Source of the DNA: Physcousia sp015060555
Lineage (GTDB): Bacteria > Bacteroidota > Bacteroidia > Bacteroidales > Bacteroidaceae
Length of the DNA: 64,000 bases
Reading direction: 5' to 3'
Assembly: GCA_015060555.1 (NCBI GenBank)
Contig: SUYG01000023.1
Location: forward strand, 1 to 64,000
A program made the position numbers and the translations under genes. Under the pieces are notes generated by a model. It worked only from the letters and a program-made list of their open reading frames with translations, had not been told where the DNA came from and did no database searches. How positions within the stretch are numbered: position 1 is the first letter of the stretch; the number at the start of each line of letters is the position of its first letter. Positions 16,186 to 24,840 of the stretch are shown here, piece by piece.

Positions 16186-16347
16186 TTAGTCTTCCGCGCT
16201 GAAGTCTTCCTTGCCCACGCCACAGATGGGGCAAACCCAATCCTCGGGGAGGTCTTCGAAAGCGGTGCCGGGAGCGATGCCGTTGTCGGGATCGCCCAGT
16301 TCGGGATCATAAACGTAACCACAAGGGTCGCAAACATACTTTTTCAT
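16186..16347 (-). CDS. Rubredoxin
   Basis: A 53-residue iron protein with two knuckle motifs, YVCDPCGYVY and WVCPICGVG, giving the Fe(Cys)4 site. I use the start MKKYVCDPC; an upstream in-frame ATG would add a non-homologous leader. The length is standard. Rubredoxins donate electrons to flavodiiron proteins and peroxide reductases, and a flavodiiron gene lies about 10 kb away. A TACTTTTG box about 70 bp upstream is the likely promoter. Confidence 0.95.
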   Translation of the reverse strand: MKKYVCDPCGYVYDPELGDPDNGIAPGTAFEDLPEDWVCPICGVGKEDFSAED

Positions 16348-16416
16348 AGTCTTCAGAGATGGTTTTAAGAGGTGAATATTGTGCGGCATAGAACCGCGTT
16401 TTTTGTCTTTCGGGTA

Positions 16417-16424
16417 CAAAAGTA
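16417..16424 (-). promoter_or_regulatory. Promoter -7 box for rubredoxin
   Basis: The minus strand reads TACTTTTG, matching TAnnTTTG, about 70 bp upstream of the start codon. Confidence 0.5.
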
Positions 16425-16463
16425 ATGTTTTTCCGGCATAAACAGTACATTCTGTCGAAATTT

Positions 16464-16495
16464 TTTGTTCGTAACGTGATTTATTTCTACTTTTG
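16464..16495 (+). promoter_or_regulatory. Promoter of the GH10 xylanase gene
   Basis: A TTTG -33 element at 16464-16467 is separated by 20 bp from TACTTTTG at 16488-16495. The region from this -7 box into the signal peptide is duplicated: acttttgtgctcat is repeated about 42 bp downstream as acttcttttgtgcgcat. Confidence 0.6.
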
Positions 16496-16545
16496 TGCTC
16501 ATAAAACGCGAAATATGGTATTTAAAACCTACTTCTTTTGTGCGC

Positions 16546-17619
16546 ATGAAACGTAAAGTATGGTCTTTACTGTTGCTCGTTATGGGCAGCATGAGCATCC
16601 AGGCCCAGGGCTTGAAAGATGCCTACAAAGAGTTCTTCACCATCGGCGTCTCTGTGAATCAACGTAACATCTCGAACGCTGAGCAACAGGATCTTATCCG
16701 TCAGAACTTCAACAGCATTACTGCTGAGAATGACATGAAACCACAGCCTACGGAGCCTGCCGAGGGTAAGTTCGACTGGCGTCGTGCCGATCGTATCGCC
16801 GACTTCTGTCGTGCCAACAACATCCCCTTGCGTGGCCATTGTCTGATGTGGCACAACCAAATCGGCCGCTGGATGTATCAGGATGCCAACGGGAAGCCTG
16901 TGTCCAAGGAGGAACTCTTCCGTCGCATGAAGGCGCACATCCAGGCCATTGTGACGCGCTACAAGGACATCGTGTATTGCTGGGATGTTGTCAACGAGGC
17001 CATCACCGACGACCCCCGTGCCGAGGTGCCCTATCGCCAGTCCCCGCTTTACAAAATTGCCGGTGACGAGTTCATCGCCAAGGCATTCGAATATGCCCGC
17101 GAGGCCGACCCCAAGGCACTCTTGTTCTATAATGACTATAATGAATGTGACTCCGTCAAGAGCTGCCGCATCGCGGATATGGTGGCGAAGATGAAGGCCA
17201 ACGGCGTGCCCATTGATGGTATTGGTATGCAGGGACACTACAATATCTATGGTCCTACCGAGGCCGAGATGGACGCTGCCCTTGACCGCTTCAAGAAGGT
17301 GGTGAAGCATATCCACGTCACGGAGCTCGACATCCGTGTCAACCGCGAGATGGGTGGTGCCTTGCAGTTCAGTCGCGACGGCGGTCAAGTCACGGATTCC
17401 GTTGACCAGGCACTTGCAGACCAGTACGCTCGCGTATTCCGCGTCTTGCGCAAGTATGCTGATGTGGTCGATAATGTTACGTTCTGGAACCTCAGCGACC
17501 GTGATTCCTGGTTGGGCGAGCGCAACTATCCGCTGCCCTTCGACAAGCGCTATAAGCCGAAGAAGGCCTACGAATATATCATCAACAAGAAAGATCCGTC
17601 TCAGGAACTGTCACGCTAA
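16546..17619 (+). CDS. Secreted GH10 endo-1,4-beta-xylanase
   Basis: A 357-residue protein with signal peptide (KVWSLLLLVMGSMSIQAQ) and a full GH10 barrel. CWDVVNEAITD contains the acid/base Glu (E151) and HVTELDIRVN the nucleophile Glu (E260); RGHCLMWHNQ and ENDMKPQPTE are the other signature strands. It would cleave xylan backbones outside the cytoplasm. No carbohydrate-binding module or susC/susD pair adjoins it, so it stands alone. An in-frame upstream ATG exists, but the extra residues (MLIKREIWYL) are a duplicated copy of the true start region. Confidence 0.93.
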   Translation: MKRKVWSLLLLVMGSMSIQAQGLKDAYKEFFTIGVSVNQRNISNAEQQDLIRQNFNSITAENDMKPQPTEPAEGKFDWRRADRIADFCRANNIPLRGHCLMWHNQIGRWMYQDANGKPVSKEELFRRMKAHIQAIVTRYKDIVYCWDVVNEAITDDPRAEVPYRQSPLYKIAGDEFIAKAFEYAREADPKALLFYNDYNECDSVKSCRIADMVAKMKANGVPIDGIGMQGHYNIYGPTEAEMDAALDRFKKVVKHIHVTELDIRVNREMGGALQFSRDGGQVTDSVDQALADQYARVFRVLRKYADVVDNVTFWNLSDRDSWLGERNYPLPFDKRYKPKKAYEYIINKKDPSQELSR

Positions 17620-18459
17620 GGCGCTGTGCAGACTGATGTACGAAGGCGCATAGATGCGGTTGGCCACATCGCGTGAGAAACCGTTGAACCCCAGCAGCCA
17701 TACCCCTCGCCTTGAAGGGTATGGCTGCCTTACATATTATATCAGACATCTGGGTCCTTACCTCAGGCATCAGCCCTATCCAGTCCTTGGCGAAACGGCT
17801 ATATCTACTGTAGCTGAGGGAGAAGCAGAGTATAATTAAGCCTTCTTAAAACGTTAAGGTTAAGGTTATCGTTAGCGTTGAATTAACTTTTGCTTTGATT
17901 TTGAGCGCAGCGACCAGTTGTAAGACACTACTACTCCCTCGCCTTACCCTCTATAGAGACTACGCGCAGACACTATAGAGGGTACACTGAGGGGAGTATA
18001 GAGCCCCCTTTCCGAACCCTGCAGGATTTTCGCGAAAAGGGTGCAGGGTTCTGTCCAAAACCCTGCACCCTTCGGACAGCATACTTATAGGGAAATTTCT
18101 GAGCGCTACAGTGTAAGCACAGCAGATTGCATCGCATGATGCAGCAGGCTGGAAAATACTTAGTGCGGTGTGCGATGTTTTTTTGTTAAGAAATATTTAA
18201 TTCTTGTGCACCCCTTGTCCTCCATTCGATGTTCGCAGTAGTCAACCAAAGCAAATATACTTCCGTTAACTTTCGCCCATGCTGACCCTTTGCGTACCCC
18301 CTTTCCCTCATTCCCTCAGCTTTCTCTCAGCCCCTGCGGCTTGATATCCAGCAAGTTTGAGGGAATGAGGGAATTTTCTCGTCAAAACATCCATGAAACT
18401 TCAGCAGGCTGCATCTGATGCAGCCTGCTGGATTTCTAAACATGAAGGGTAGTGGTGTC
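17620..18459. other. 840-bp gene-poor region with five strong inverted repeats
   Basis: No convincing gene is present. Five hairpin-capable repeats occur: 17694-17728 (arms gcagccataccc), 17945-17984 (taccctctatag), 18037-18072 (aagggtgcagggtt), 18303-18373 (ttccctcattccctca) and 18402-18430 (cagcaggctgcatc). The third has competing partners (aaccctgca at 18015 and ctgtcc/ggacag). A minus-strand TATATTTG promoter box lies at 18252-18259, so a non-coding transcript toward the xylanase is possible. The last hairpin follows the stop of the small gene at 18460 and could terminate it. Confidence 0.5.
18037..18072. repeat. Perfect 14-bp inverted repeat with competing partners
   Basis: Arms aagggtgcagggtt and aaccctgcaccctt are exact complements around ctgtccaa. 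Upstream aaccctgca and downstream ggacag can pair with the same segments, so alternative folds exist. Confidence 0.6.
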
Positions 18460-18633
18460 CTACCATTCGAAGTCGATGGAATTCTCTTTGGAGAGAGCAT
18501 CGCAGTTGGTATCTGCTTTGTCAGAGGTCTTGCGCAACTCAGGGTCTCCGCTGACAGCGAGCATCTGCATCGGTGCCGTGCGCAGCACCGTCAGGCAGGG
18601 CTCGTTGTATGGTTTCTTTTGTTCAATACTCAT
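18460..18633 (-). CDS. 57-residue small protein of unknown function
   Basis: A short open frame reads MSIEQKKPYNEPCLTVLRTA then MQMLAVSGDPELRKTSD and ends SIDFEW. The pattern 'KKxYxxPxLxVLRTxxMQMLAxSG' matches small proteins common in Prevotella near exported-protein genes; I know no assigned function. It lacks a classical signal peptide. Upstream, taaagataaacaag provides the usual A-rich Bacteroidetes initiation context. It precedes a 14-bp-arm hairpin and lies downstream of the dockerin protein gene on the same strand, so the two may be cotranscribed. Confidence 0.7.
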   Translation of the reverse strand: MSIEQKKPYNEPCLTVLRTAPMQMLAVSGDPELRKTSDKADTNCDALSKENSIDFEW

Positions 18634-18707
18634 CTTGTTTATCTTTATTTATAGGATTTCTATTTGCTTTGAAAGTCTCTCACTCCATGGGAGGTGGGGT
18701 GGGTCTT

Positions 18708-19538
18708 TTATTGGCTGTTTAAATACAAATTGATGATGGCCACAGCGTCAGTGATGTCTATGACGCTGTCATGGTTCACATCGGCTACTCCTGCATTGAT
18801 GCCACTTTGGTCACTTGTCAGATACGCATTGATGACTGCCACGGCGTCCGTCACATCCACGCTGCCGTCACCATTGGCGTCACCAGTCTGCAGGGTTTGC
18901 GGGTTCGCACCTTCCGGGGAGGACGGATCGGCGGGATCGGCAGGGTCATAGACGAAGCGGGCGGTGAGGGTGGTGTTCTCGTTAGGCATCAGGTAGTTGA
19001 ACGAAACCACATCACTAACTTGAGTCTCTCCGTTGTACCACCCTTTGAAGACATAGCCCTGACTGGGGTAGGCGTTGAGGCTGACATAGGTGTCGTAGTC
19101 CACTTTCTCGCCGCTGGTGCGGTTGAAGCTGCAAGCTCCTTCCGATGAACAGACGAGATACAGGCGATGCTTGTTGATGGTCACAGGATCCTGCGGGTCT
19201 TCGGGTGTAAAATTGTAATGCGCCACGAAGGCTGCGTTCTCACTGCCGATGGTATAGGTGAAGGTAGCAGGTTGTTCTATCCGGACGCCATTCAGGGTCC
19301 AGTGACTGAAGACGTAATCTGTAGATTTCGCCGAACTGCCGATGGTCACAACCGTTCCTGTCACATACTGCCCTGTGCCACTGACATTGCAGGAGGTGGA
19401 ACTGGCGGCGGTCACCTTCACCTTGTACTTCAGCCAAGGCTCGGGTGGGTCGTCGCCATCGTCCACCAAGCTCTGTGCCTGCATACTGCTCACAAGGAGC
19501 AGTAGCAAGCCAGAGAGGAGGTATCGTAGGTTCTTCAT
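18708..19538 (-). CDS. Exported protein with two InlB-like repeats and a C-terminal dockerin
   Basis: A 276-residue protein. After the signal peptide (LLLLLVSSMQAQ) come two beta-repeat domains of the divergent InlB-B type (VFSHWTLNGV at about 76-85 and VFKGWYNGET at about 163-172). A proline/acidic linker (YDPADPADPSSPEG) leads to a type I dockerin at residues 219-273, with two calcium-binding repeats (GDANGDGSVDVTDAVAVIN and VADVNHDSVIDITDAVAIIN). Dockerins bind cohesins, but no cohesin is visible in the window. The substrate or partner is unknown. Confidence 0.85.
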   Translation of the reverse strand: MKNLRYLLSGLLLLLVSSMQAQSLVDDGDDPPEPWLKYKVKVTAASSTSCNVSGTGQYVTGTVVTIGSSAKSTDYVFSHWTLNGVRIEQPATFTYTIGSENAAFVAHYNFTPEDPQDPVTINKHRLYLVCSSEGACSFNRTSGEKVDYDTYVSLNAYPSQGYVFKGWYNGETQVSDVVSFNYLMPNENTTLTARFVYDPADPADPSSPEGANPQTLQTGDANGDGSVDVTDAVAVINAYLTSDQSGINAGVADVNHDSVIDITDAVAIINLYLNSQ

Positions 19539-19582
19539 TAGCAGGGTCTTTAAACGTCAAAACTTAAACGTTAAACGGACTT

Positions 19583-22500
19583 CTACTTCACAGAGACTTT
19601 TGCACTTGCGCCATCCACGCAGACTACATATACACCGCTCTTCAGGGCGATGAAGCCATTGCCGATGTGTTGTGCTGCCTGAGCGCCACCGATGGTATAG
19701 ACATTGGTGGTCTTGCCCTCGGCACCACCGATGGCTATGCCACCCTGCTGTGTGCCGATGACAGCTCCTGTCTGCTTGCGCAGGGCTGTCAGACCCGTCT
19801 GATCGCCAGCAGCACGCAGCAGGAAGCGTCCGTCGAACGTACCGGCCTGTGTGTCGAAGTCATAGGTTCCCAGGCTGAGGTCGAAGGTGGTTCCTAACTG
19901 AGTATCTACGAGCACCATCGGCTGATCCATGCGTTCGGCTCCGATGCTGAGGCGACCGGCTTTCTGAGCTACGTAGCCCAGGCGGATGTCGCCGGCCGAC
20001 GGACGTTCGTTGATGGCAAACTGTGTCGTGCCATCCACGGAGTAGAGCTGAGCCGCCGCATCCGTGGAGAGGAATTTGGCGGCATCATGCTCCAGCTCGT
20101 AGGCGTGCTGTGCACGTTCGTTCAGCACCACGCGGGTGCGGTCAATGATTGCGGTGTCGTTGTCGCTGATGTAGAGGTTCATGAGCAGTCGCTCCGGGTT
20201 CAGACCGCGTTCACGGCGAGCCTTAGCCTGTGCGGCGTTCTTCTTCTGGCTCTGCTGGTAGGTCTCGCGTCGTTCCTCGTTGAAACCGATGAGGTCGGTG
20301 CCGCTGGGCTTCTGCACGAAGAAGGCCTCGTAGGGACGCAGGTGGTAGTCGTCGTCGCCAGGGGTGTAGGCGGTGTAGGTGCTGCCGTTCCACACGGTGA
20401 TGGGGGCTGTGAAATCCGACTCCTGGAAGTCATAGTAGCAGGAGTAGGGGTTACCCACGAAGTTCCAGCTGGCATTCTGAATGTTCTCGCAGACGTAGGC
20501 TGCAAGCTCCTTGGCACGGTTGCCGCCAAAGCGGGGATGGTGGAAAGTGATGGTTAGTTTTCCAGCTCTCGTCGTACGGAAAGCATAGCCTTCGAAAGCT
20601 TTCAGCATATTACCTTCCACGGTCTTCCATCCCTTACCCGTCGTTGCACGAAGCAGACCCTGGTATTCCTTCCAGACGTAGTCGCCGGGATAGCTGCATT
20701 CGTTCACCTTCACGTCGTATGGGAAGCAGAAGAAATACCATGTGTTGGCACTCACGCTGACCTTGACGTTCAGGTTGTTGATGTCGAGGTTCCCAGTGTT
20801 CTCGCCATCATCCTTGGCGATGATGCTGGCGCCAGTGCCGTTGCCCGTGATGTCCTGGTCCACATCGCCGAGGTTCTGCACATCCTCTTCGCCCTCCTTG
20901 ATGAATCCGCTCTGGGGACGCAGATCGGCGTTGGGAGCCGTGTCTTCATCCACGCCGTGGAACTGGTCCTTGCCGTCGCCTACCTCATAGTCCTCCGTCA
21001 GATAGAACGAGTCATACTTCGGGCTATATTCATCATGCTTCAGGAATCCGCTCCATCCGTTAGCCCAGTAGTACTTCTCCTTGCTGGTTGCCAGCTCGGG
21101 AACATAGAGTGTGGCCGCATTAATCTGTGTCGGGAAGGTGTCATCGGAGATGGTGAGGGGAACGGGGGTCTTCACGGTGACGGATTTGATGGATGAACAA
21201 CCGGTAAAGGCACCACTACCTATTGACTCAATGCCTTCGGGGAATTCGATGGAGGTGAGGGAGTAGCAAGGCTTGAAAGCAGATGCTCCTATCGTTTTCA
21301 GATTCTTCGGGAGCGTAACTGTCTTCAAAGACGTATTCGTGAAGCAGTAAGAACCAATTTCAGTGAGGGATTCTGGGAATTGTATCGTTCCCAATGTAGA
21401 ACAAAAATTGAATCCACTCCATCCAATAGTCAACAATCCTTCATTCAGAATCACCTCTTTCAGGTTTTTGCATTCAGAAAAAGCATATCGCCCGATACAC
21501 GTCGTGCCACTTGGTGACTTGAAAGAACGCAAGTTTGTCTGATAAAACGCTAAGGCACCGATGATATTGTCTTCGGAATGATATCCTGTGTAGTACTGAT
21601 AGTCGTTCGCTACGATGGTGGCACCGCTCAGATCCAGATAGCGCAGCGCCGGCATCTTCTGTCGAAGTATCATGAAGTCATAGCCATTGATGGTGCCATT
21701 GACTTTCAGCGAATAGACATCCTCCACATTTGCTTCGCCTATGACCGTCTGAATACCCGATCCGTCATCTCTGGCCGTTACATTCACCGTAGCATCATTC
21801 CACTCAGATGCTCCAATGATTCTGGTAGCAAAGCCTGACCAGTTTTCAGCAGCCCGATAGGCAGCTTTGGCGCTGGCAGGCACTACAAATACAGTATAAT
21901 TATCGCCTAAGGAGCCGCTAATCGCCGGAGGGGTCTGTGCTGCAATATTCACCATTTCAACACCCGAGAACGCCCAGTCTCCAATGGACGTGACCCCGTC
22001 GGGGATGTTGATGGATGTGAGGCTGGAGCAACCATAGAACGCGTCGCTTCCAATGGACGTGACCCCCTCAGGGATGTTGATGGTTGTGAGGCTGGAGCAA
22101 CCATAGAACGCGTCGCTTCCAATGGACGTGACCCCCTCAGGGATGTTGATGGTTGTGAGGCTGGAGCAGCCAGAGAACGCAGAGCCTCCAATGGACGTGA
22201 CCCCCTCAGGGATGTTGATGGTTGTGAGGCTGGAGCAGCCAGAGAACGCGTAGCCTCCAATGGACGTGACACCCTCAGGGATGGTGATGGATGTGAGGCT
22301 GGAGCAGCCATAGAACGCGTAGCCTCCAATGGACGTGACACCCTCAGGGATGGTGATGGATGTGAGGCTGGAGCAGTTATAGAACGCACATTCTCCAATG
22401 GACGTGACGGTGTAGGGGGAGCTTCCGTTATAAACAATAGCCGGGATTGTCAGGTCGTTGGGGATAGTACCACTAATGCAAGAAACTTGCCAACCTTTAC

Positions 22501-22630
22501 ACAAAGTGGCATTATTCCCAGAAATGTTAAAGTTCCACACGGTTCCATTAGCATCAGCCCATTCAAGGGCCGATGCGGTGATGCTGGTTAAAAGTGCCAG
22601 CAGGGTAAGAATAAGATGTTTAGGTTTCAT
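19583..22630 (-). CDS. Large exported BspA-like leucine-rich repeat protein
   Basis: A 1015-residue protein with signal peptide (HLILTLLALLTSITASA). Residues about 75-230 hold six near-identical 23-residue LRR_5 units of the form SIGGYAFYGCSSLTSITIPE plus a partial one; a second, degenerate LRR block spans about 360-510. The C-terminal part is a large beta region ending VYTIGGAQAAQ ... SGVYVVCVDGASAKVSVK, a tail related to the other exported proteins here. BspA-family proteins mediate adhesion to host or bacterial partners. The repeats are almost identical at DNA level, so copy number probably varies between strains. Confidence 0.88.
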   Translation of the reverse strand: MKPKHLILTLLALLTSITASALEWADANGTVWNFNISGNNATLCKGWQVSCISGTIPNDLTIPAIVYNGSSPYTVTSIGECAFYNCSSLTSITIPEGVTSIGGYAFYGCSSLTSITIPEGVTSIGGYAFSGCSSLTTINIPEGVTSIGGSAFSGCSSLTTINIPEGVTSIGSDAFYGCSSLTTINIPEGVTSIGSDAFYGCSSLTSINIPDGVTSIGDWAFSGVEMVNIAAQTPPAISGSLGDNYTVFVVPASAKAAYRAAENWSGFATRIIGASEWNDATVNVTARDDGSGIQTVIGEANVEDVYSLKVNGTINGYDFMILRQKMPALRYLDLSGATIVANDYQYYTGYHSEDNIIGALAFYQTNLRSFKSPSGTTCIGRYAFSECKNLKEVILNEGLLTIGWSGFNFCSTLGTIQFPESLTEIGSYCFTNTSLKTVTLPKNLKTIGASAFKPCYSLTSIEFPEGIESIGSGAFTGCSSIKSVTVKTPVPLTISDDTFPTQINAATLYVPELATSKEKYYWANGWSGFLKHDEYSPKYDSFYLTEDYEVGDGKDQFHGVDEDTAPNADLRPQSGFIKEGEEDVQNLGDVDQDITGNGTGASIIAKDDGENTGNLDINNLNVKVSVSANTWYFFCFPYDVKVNECSYPGDYVWKEYQGLLRATTGKGWKTVEGNMLKAFEGYAFRTTRAGKLTITFHHPRFGGNRAKELAAYVCENIQNASWNFVGNPYSCYYDFQESDFTAPITVWNGSTYTAYTPGDDDYHLRPYEAFFVQKPSGTDLIGFNEERRETYQQSQKKNAAQAKARRERGLNPERLLMNLYISDNDTAIIDRTRVVLNERAQHAYELEHDAAKFLSTDAAAQLYSVDGTTQFAINERPSAGDIRLGYVAQKAGRLSIGAERMDQPMVLVDTQLGTTFDLSLGTYDFDTQAGTFDGRFLLRAAGDQTGLTALRKQTGAVIGTQQGGIAIGGAEGKTTNVYTIGGAQAAQHIGNGFIALKSGVYVVCVDGASAKVSVK
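21965..22415. repeat. Six 69-bp tandem repeats encoding LRR units
   Basis: The unit includes caatggacgtgac, ccctcagggatg and gtgaggctggagca, repeating every 69 bp with few changes. It encodes the 23-residue LRR block of the large BspA-like protein. Confidence 0.85.
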
Positions 22631-22650
22631 AGTTGTATAGTTTTAGAAGT

Positions 22651-23652
22651 TTATAGTTCAGAAGTCTTAGTGGCTGCCATGATCCTATCATAGCTTGTAT
22701 ATGTTTGACGCTGGATAAATGCGCATGAATTCCCGTTCTTATCTACCTTGTCGTTTTGGATGGTCGGATCAAACGTGTGTATGTGCTCCAACAAGAACAG
22801 TTTCCGTTGCTGAGGCATATAACCAGGCTCGGCATCTATAAAATATGACGGTGATATCTTAGGACATTTTTTAATATCTGTGCTTTCTATTGGCTTATCT
22901 ACAATTCGGAACAATTCCTTAATCCTATTTTGATGATAGAAAGCCATATAACGAGCGTCATAAAAGAAACGATTAGGCTGACAAGAATAGAAGTTGTACT
23001 TTAAAGCGATGTTCTCACCCCAATGTCCGCCAACAATGATAACATTGTTATCAGCTGGCTCAATTTGATGTGTTTTATTTGCGTCGCTTGCCTCTTGAGC
23101 TGTTGCTTTCTTTTTCGTCTTAACTTTCTTTTTCAGAATATGTGCAATCAGCATGATCAGTTGACGTATCAAGAATTTGAGCAGCTCATCAGTCAGCGTA
23201 GGTAACAACGATTGAAGCACATCCGAAACCTGGTCCCAACTCATCCATTCTACTAAACCGCTTAGCATTTCAAGCCTTTGCGGCTTCGCATTGTCAGGAG
23301 TCAGGTATAAGAGATATTGACCATTACTGGGATTAGCTAATTTACAATGATTCTGTAATTGGTCTTCTCTAATAGCATTTGGAATTATTTTACTCTCTAT
23401 GAATATCTGATAATGGCAATCACATGTTATCTCTCCATCAGGACGTGAGTCGCCCTGAAAAGATTGAGGGATAACATTGACTTCATTGCTTGGCAAGTCT
23501 AAGATGTCGCCAAAGAGGTTTGCAATCAAAGAGTGACCTCCGTAATGTAAGACCTGAAGCAAAGCTGCTGTCAGTCTGTCCTCATCGTTTTTGTACTCTC
23601 CAAAGATGGAAAAGTCTGTAATAGTTTTGAGTGATAAAGTATTTTGATCCAT
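22651..23652 (-). CDS. PD-(D/E)XK nuclease-like protein, orphan
   Basis: A 333-residue cytoplasmic protein with no signal peptide. EDRLTAALLQVL near the N-terminus, then SRPDGEI (D72) and YQIFIESKI (E86, K88), fit the PD-(D/E)XK arrangement D...ExK. A Lys-rich stretch (LKKKVKTKKKATAQ) at about residue 180 divides it from a C-terminal half ending in basic/aromatic segments. Its base composition is visibly more AT-rich than the flanking exported-protein genes, hinting at transfer. Such stand-alone nuclease-fold proteins are common in defence or mobile contexts, but no partner gene adjoins it. Confidence 0.6.
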   Translation of the reverse strand: MDQNTLSLKTITDFSIFGEYKNDEDRLTAALLQVLHYGGHSLIANLFGDILDLPSNEVNVIPQSFQGDSRPDGEITCDCHYQIFIESKIIPNAIREDQLQNHCKLANPSNGQYLLYLTPDNAKPQRLEMLSGLVEWMSWDQVSDVLQSLLPTLTDELLKFLIRQLIMLIAHILKKKVKTKKKATAQEASDANKTHQIEPADNNVIIVGGHWGENIALKYNFYSCQPNRFFYDARYMAFYHQNRIKELFRIVDKPIESTDIKKCPKISPSYFIDAEPGYMPQQRKLFLLEHIHTFDPTIQNDKVDKNGNSCAFIQRQTYTSYDRIMAATKTSEL

Positions 23653-23685
23653 ATTTGGTAAATGACTTATGATGATTAATACATT

Positions 23686-24840
23686 TTACTTAACAACTAC
23701 CTTACGCGTACCTTGTATATATATGCCGCGTGAGGGAGAGAGGACTTTTCGACCAGAGAGGTCGAACATTTGACAATTGGACAATTTACAATTGGACAAT
23801 TGTTCTGCAATGCCAACGGCATCGTCGAAGTTGAAGGCGAAGGCTTTGACGCTGGAGGGGGGAGGGGTGAGGTAGCAGCGGCCGGCGGGGAGGCTGAAGT
23901 TGACATCCTCGGCATCGTAGAACATGGGGACGGAGCCTTGTTTCTGGAGGATGTAGCCGGTGTTGACGGTGGTGCCGGTGAGAACACCTGTGAGGTAACC
24001 GTCGGCGAAGATGTCGGTGACGTTGTTGGCGTCAGAGAGTTCGGCGGTGCCGGAGAGGTTGCCGGAATAACCGTTCTCGGCATAGACGATATAGGGCGTG
24101 CAGGCTTCAATGCTTGCAGCAGGTGTCAGCGTCAACAGGTCACCGTCAAGGCTGTTGCATGTATATGCCTTCAGTCCGCTGGGCAGCTCGGCATCGAACG
24201 GCAGAATCAACGTCCCGACCTTGTTGGCCGCTGAGACATTGACAGGCAGCGTGCGCGAAGTGGGGATGCCTGTCGTGAACGGACGGCAGGCGAAATCAGC
24301 AGGCACATACTTCACAGCCGCCGAAGTGGTCAAGTTCAGGCCTGACAGCTTCACGATGGGCTTGGGAGAGAAGCTGGAGGTAAGCGCATCGTTGTCTATG
24401 CTAACATAGACCCTGAAGAGTTTGCCAGAATTCTTTGTAAAGTCTTCGTTGATGTTAGAATGGCATGCTACACGAAGTTGGTTTGTAGTCGGTTGACTGC
24501 AACTAAGCGAATGTGAATATGTTGTTACATCCTTGTAATCCTCCAATTCATCATCCCATACAGGAGTTACGGTTGCGGGATATACAGCTGCAGCAGTCTT
24601 GAGCATCTGCACTTTTGGCTTTGTATTTACATCCAAAGCCACACTGATTCCTGTCGGCAGGAACAAATCCAAATTATAAGCTGAATAAAGACGTGAACCA
24701 TCAACTCCCACATCGAAATAAGTTCCAGCGGGATTTGTCGCCAAGTCACTCACCGTAAACGTGTCATCCGTGGGAGTTTGTGCCCCTGCTGTCAACGGTA
24801 GCAGTGCGCACATCATAAATAGAAATAGAATCTTTTTCAT
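23686..24840 (-). CDS. Exported protein of unknown function with C-terminal tail
   Basis: A 384-residue protein. The start is MKKILFLFMMCALLPL; the frame is open upstream but lies in a structured leader. The body is beta-rich (NAAGTYFDVG-like segment TNPAGTYFDVGVDGSRLY, LNLTTSAAVKYVPADFACRP, IPTSRTLPVNVSAANKVGTL), and the C-terminus MFDLSGRKVLSPSRGIYIQG plus TRKVVVK matches the local sorting-like tail. EQLSNCKLSNCQ just before the tail is encoded by the aattgt spacer repeat. It is probably surface-anchored; its domains resemble those of Prevotella proteins without known function. Confidence 0.72.
   Translation of the reverse strand: MKKILFLFMMCALLPLTAGAQTPTDDTFTVSDLATNPAGTYFDVGVDGSRLYSAYNLDLFLPTGISVALDVNTKPKVQMLKTAAAVYPATVTPVWDDELEDYKDVTTYSHSLSCSQPTTNQLRVACHSNINEDFTKNSGKLFRVYVSIDNDALTSSFSPKPIVKLSGLNLTTSAAVKYVPADFACRPFTTGIPTSRTLPVNVSAANKVGTLILPFDAELPSGLKAYTCNSLDGDLLTLTPAASIEACTPYIVYAENGYSGNLSGTAELSDANNVTDIFADGYLTGVLTGTTVNTGYILQKQGSVPMFYDAEDVNFSLPAGRCYLTPPPSSVKAFAFNFDDAVGIAEQLSNCKLSNCQMFDLSGRKVLSPSRGIYIQGTRKVVVK

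Noticed and set aside
16567..17388. 273-codon minus-strand frame opposite the xylanase
   Set aside because: The xylanase has both catalytic Glu motifs on the plus strand; the antisense frame has none.
17582..17839. Short frames after the xylanase
   Set aside because: They overlap hairpins, lack start context and resemble no protein.
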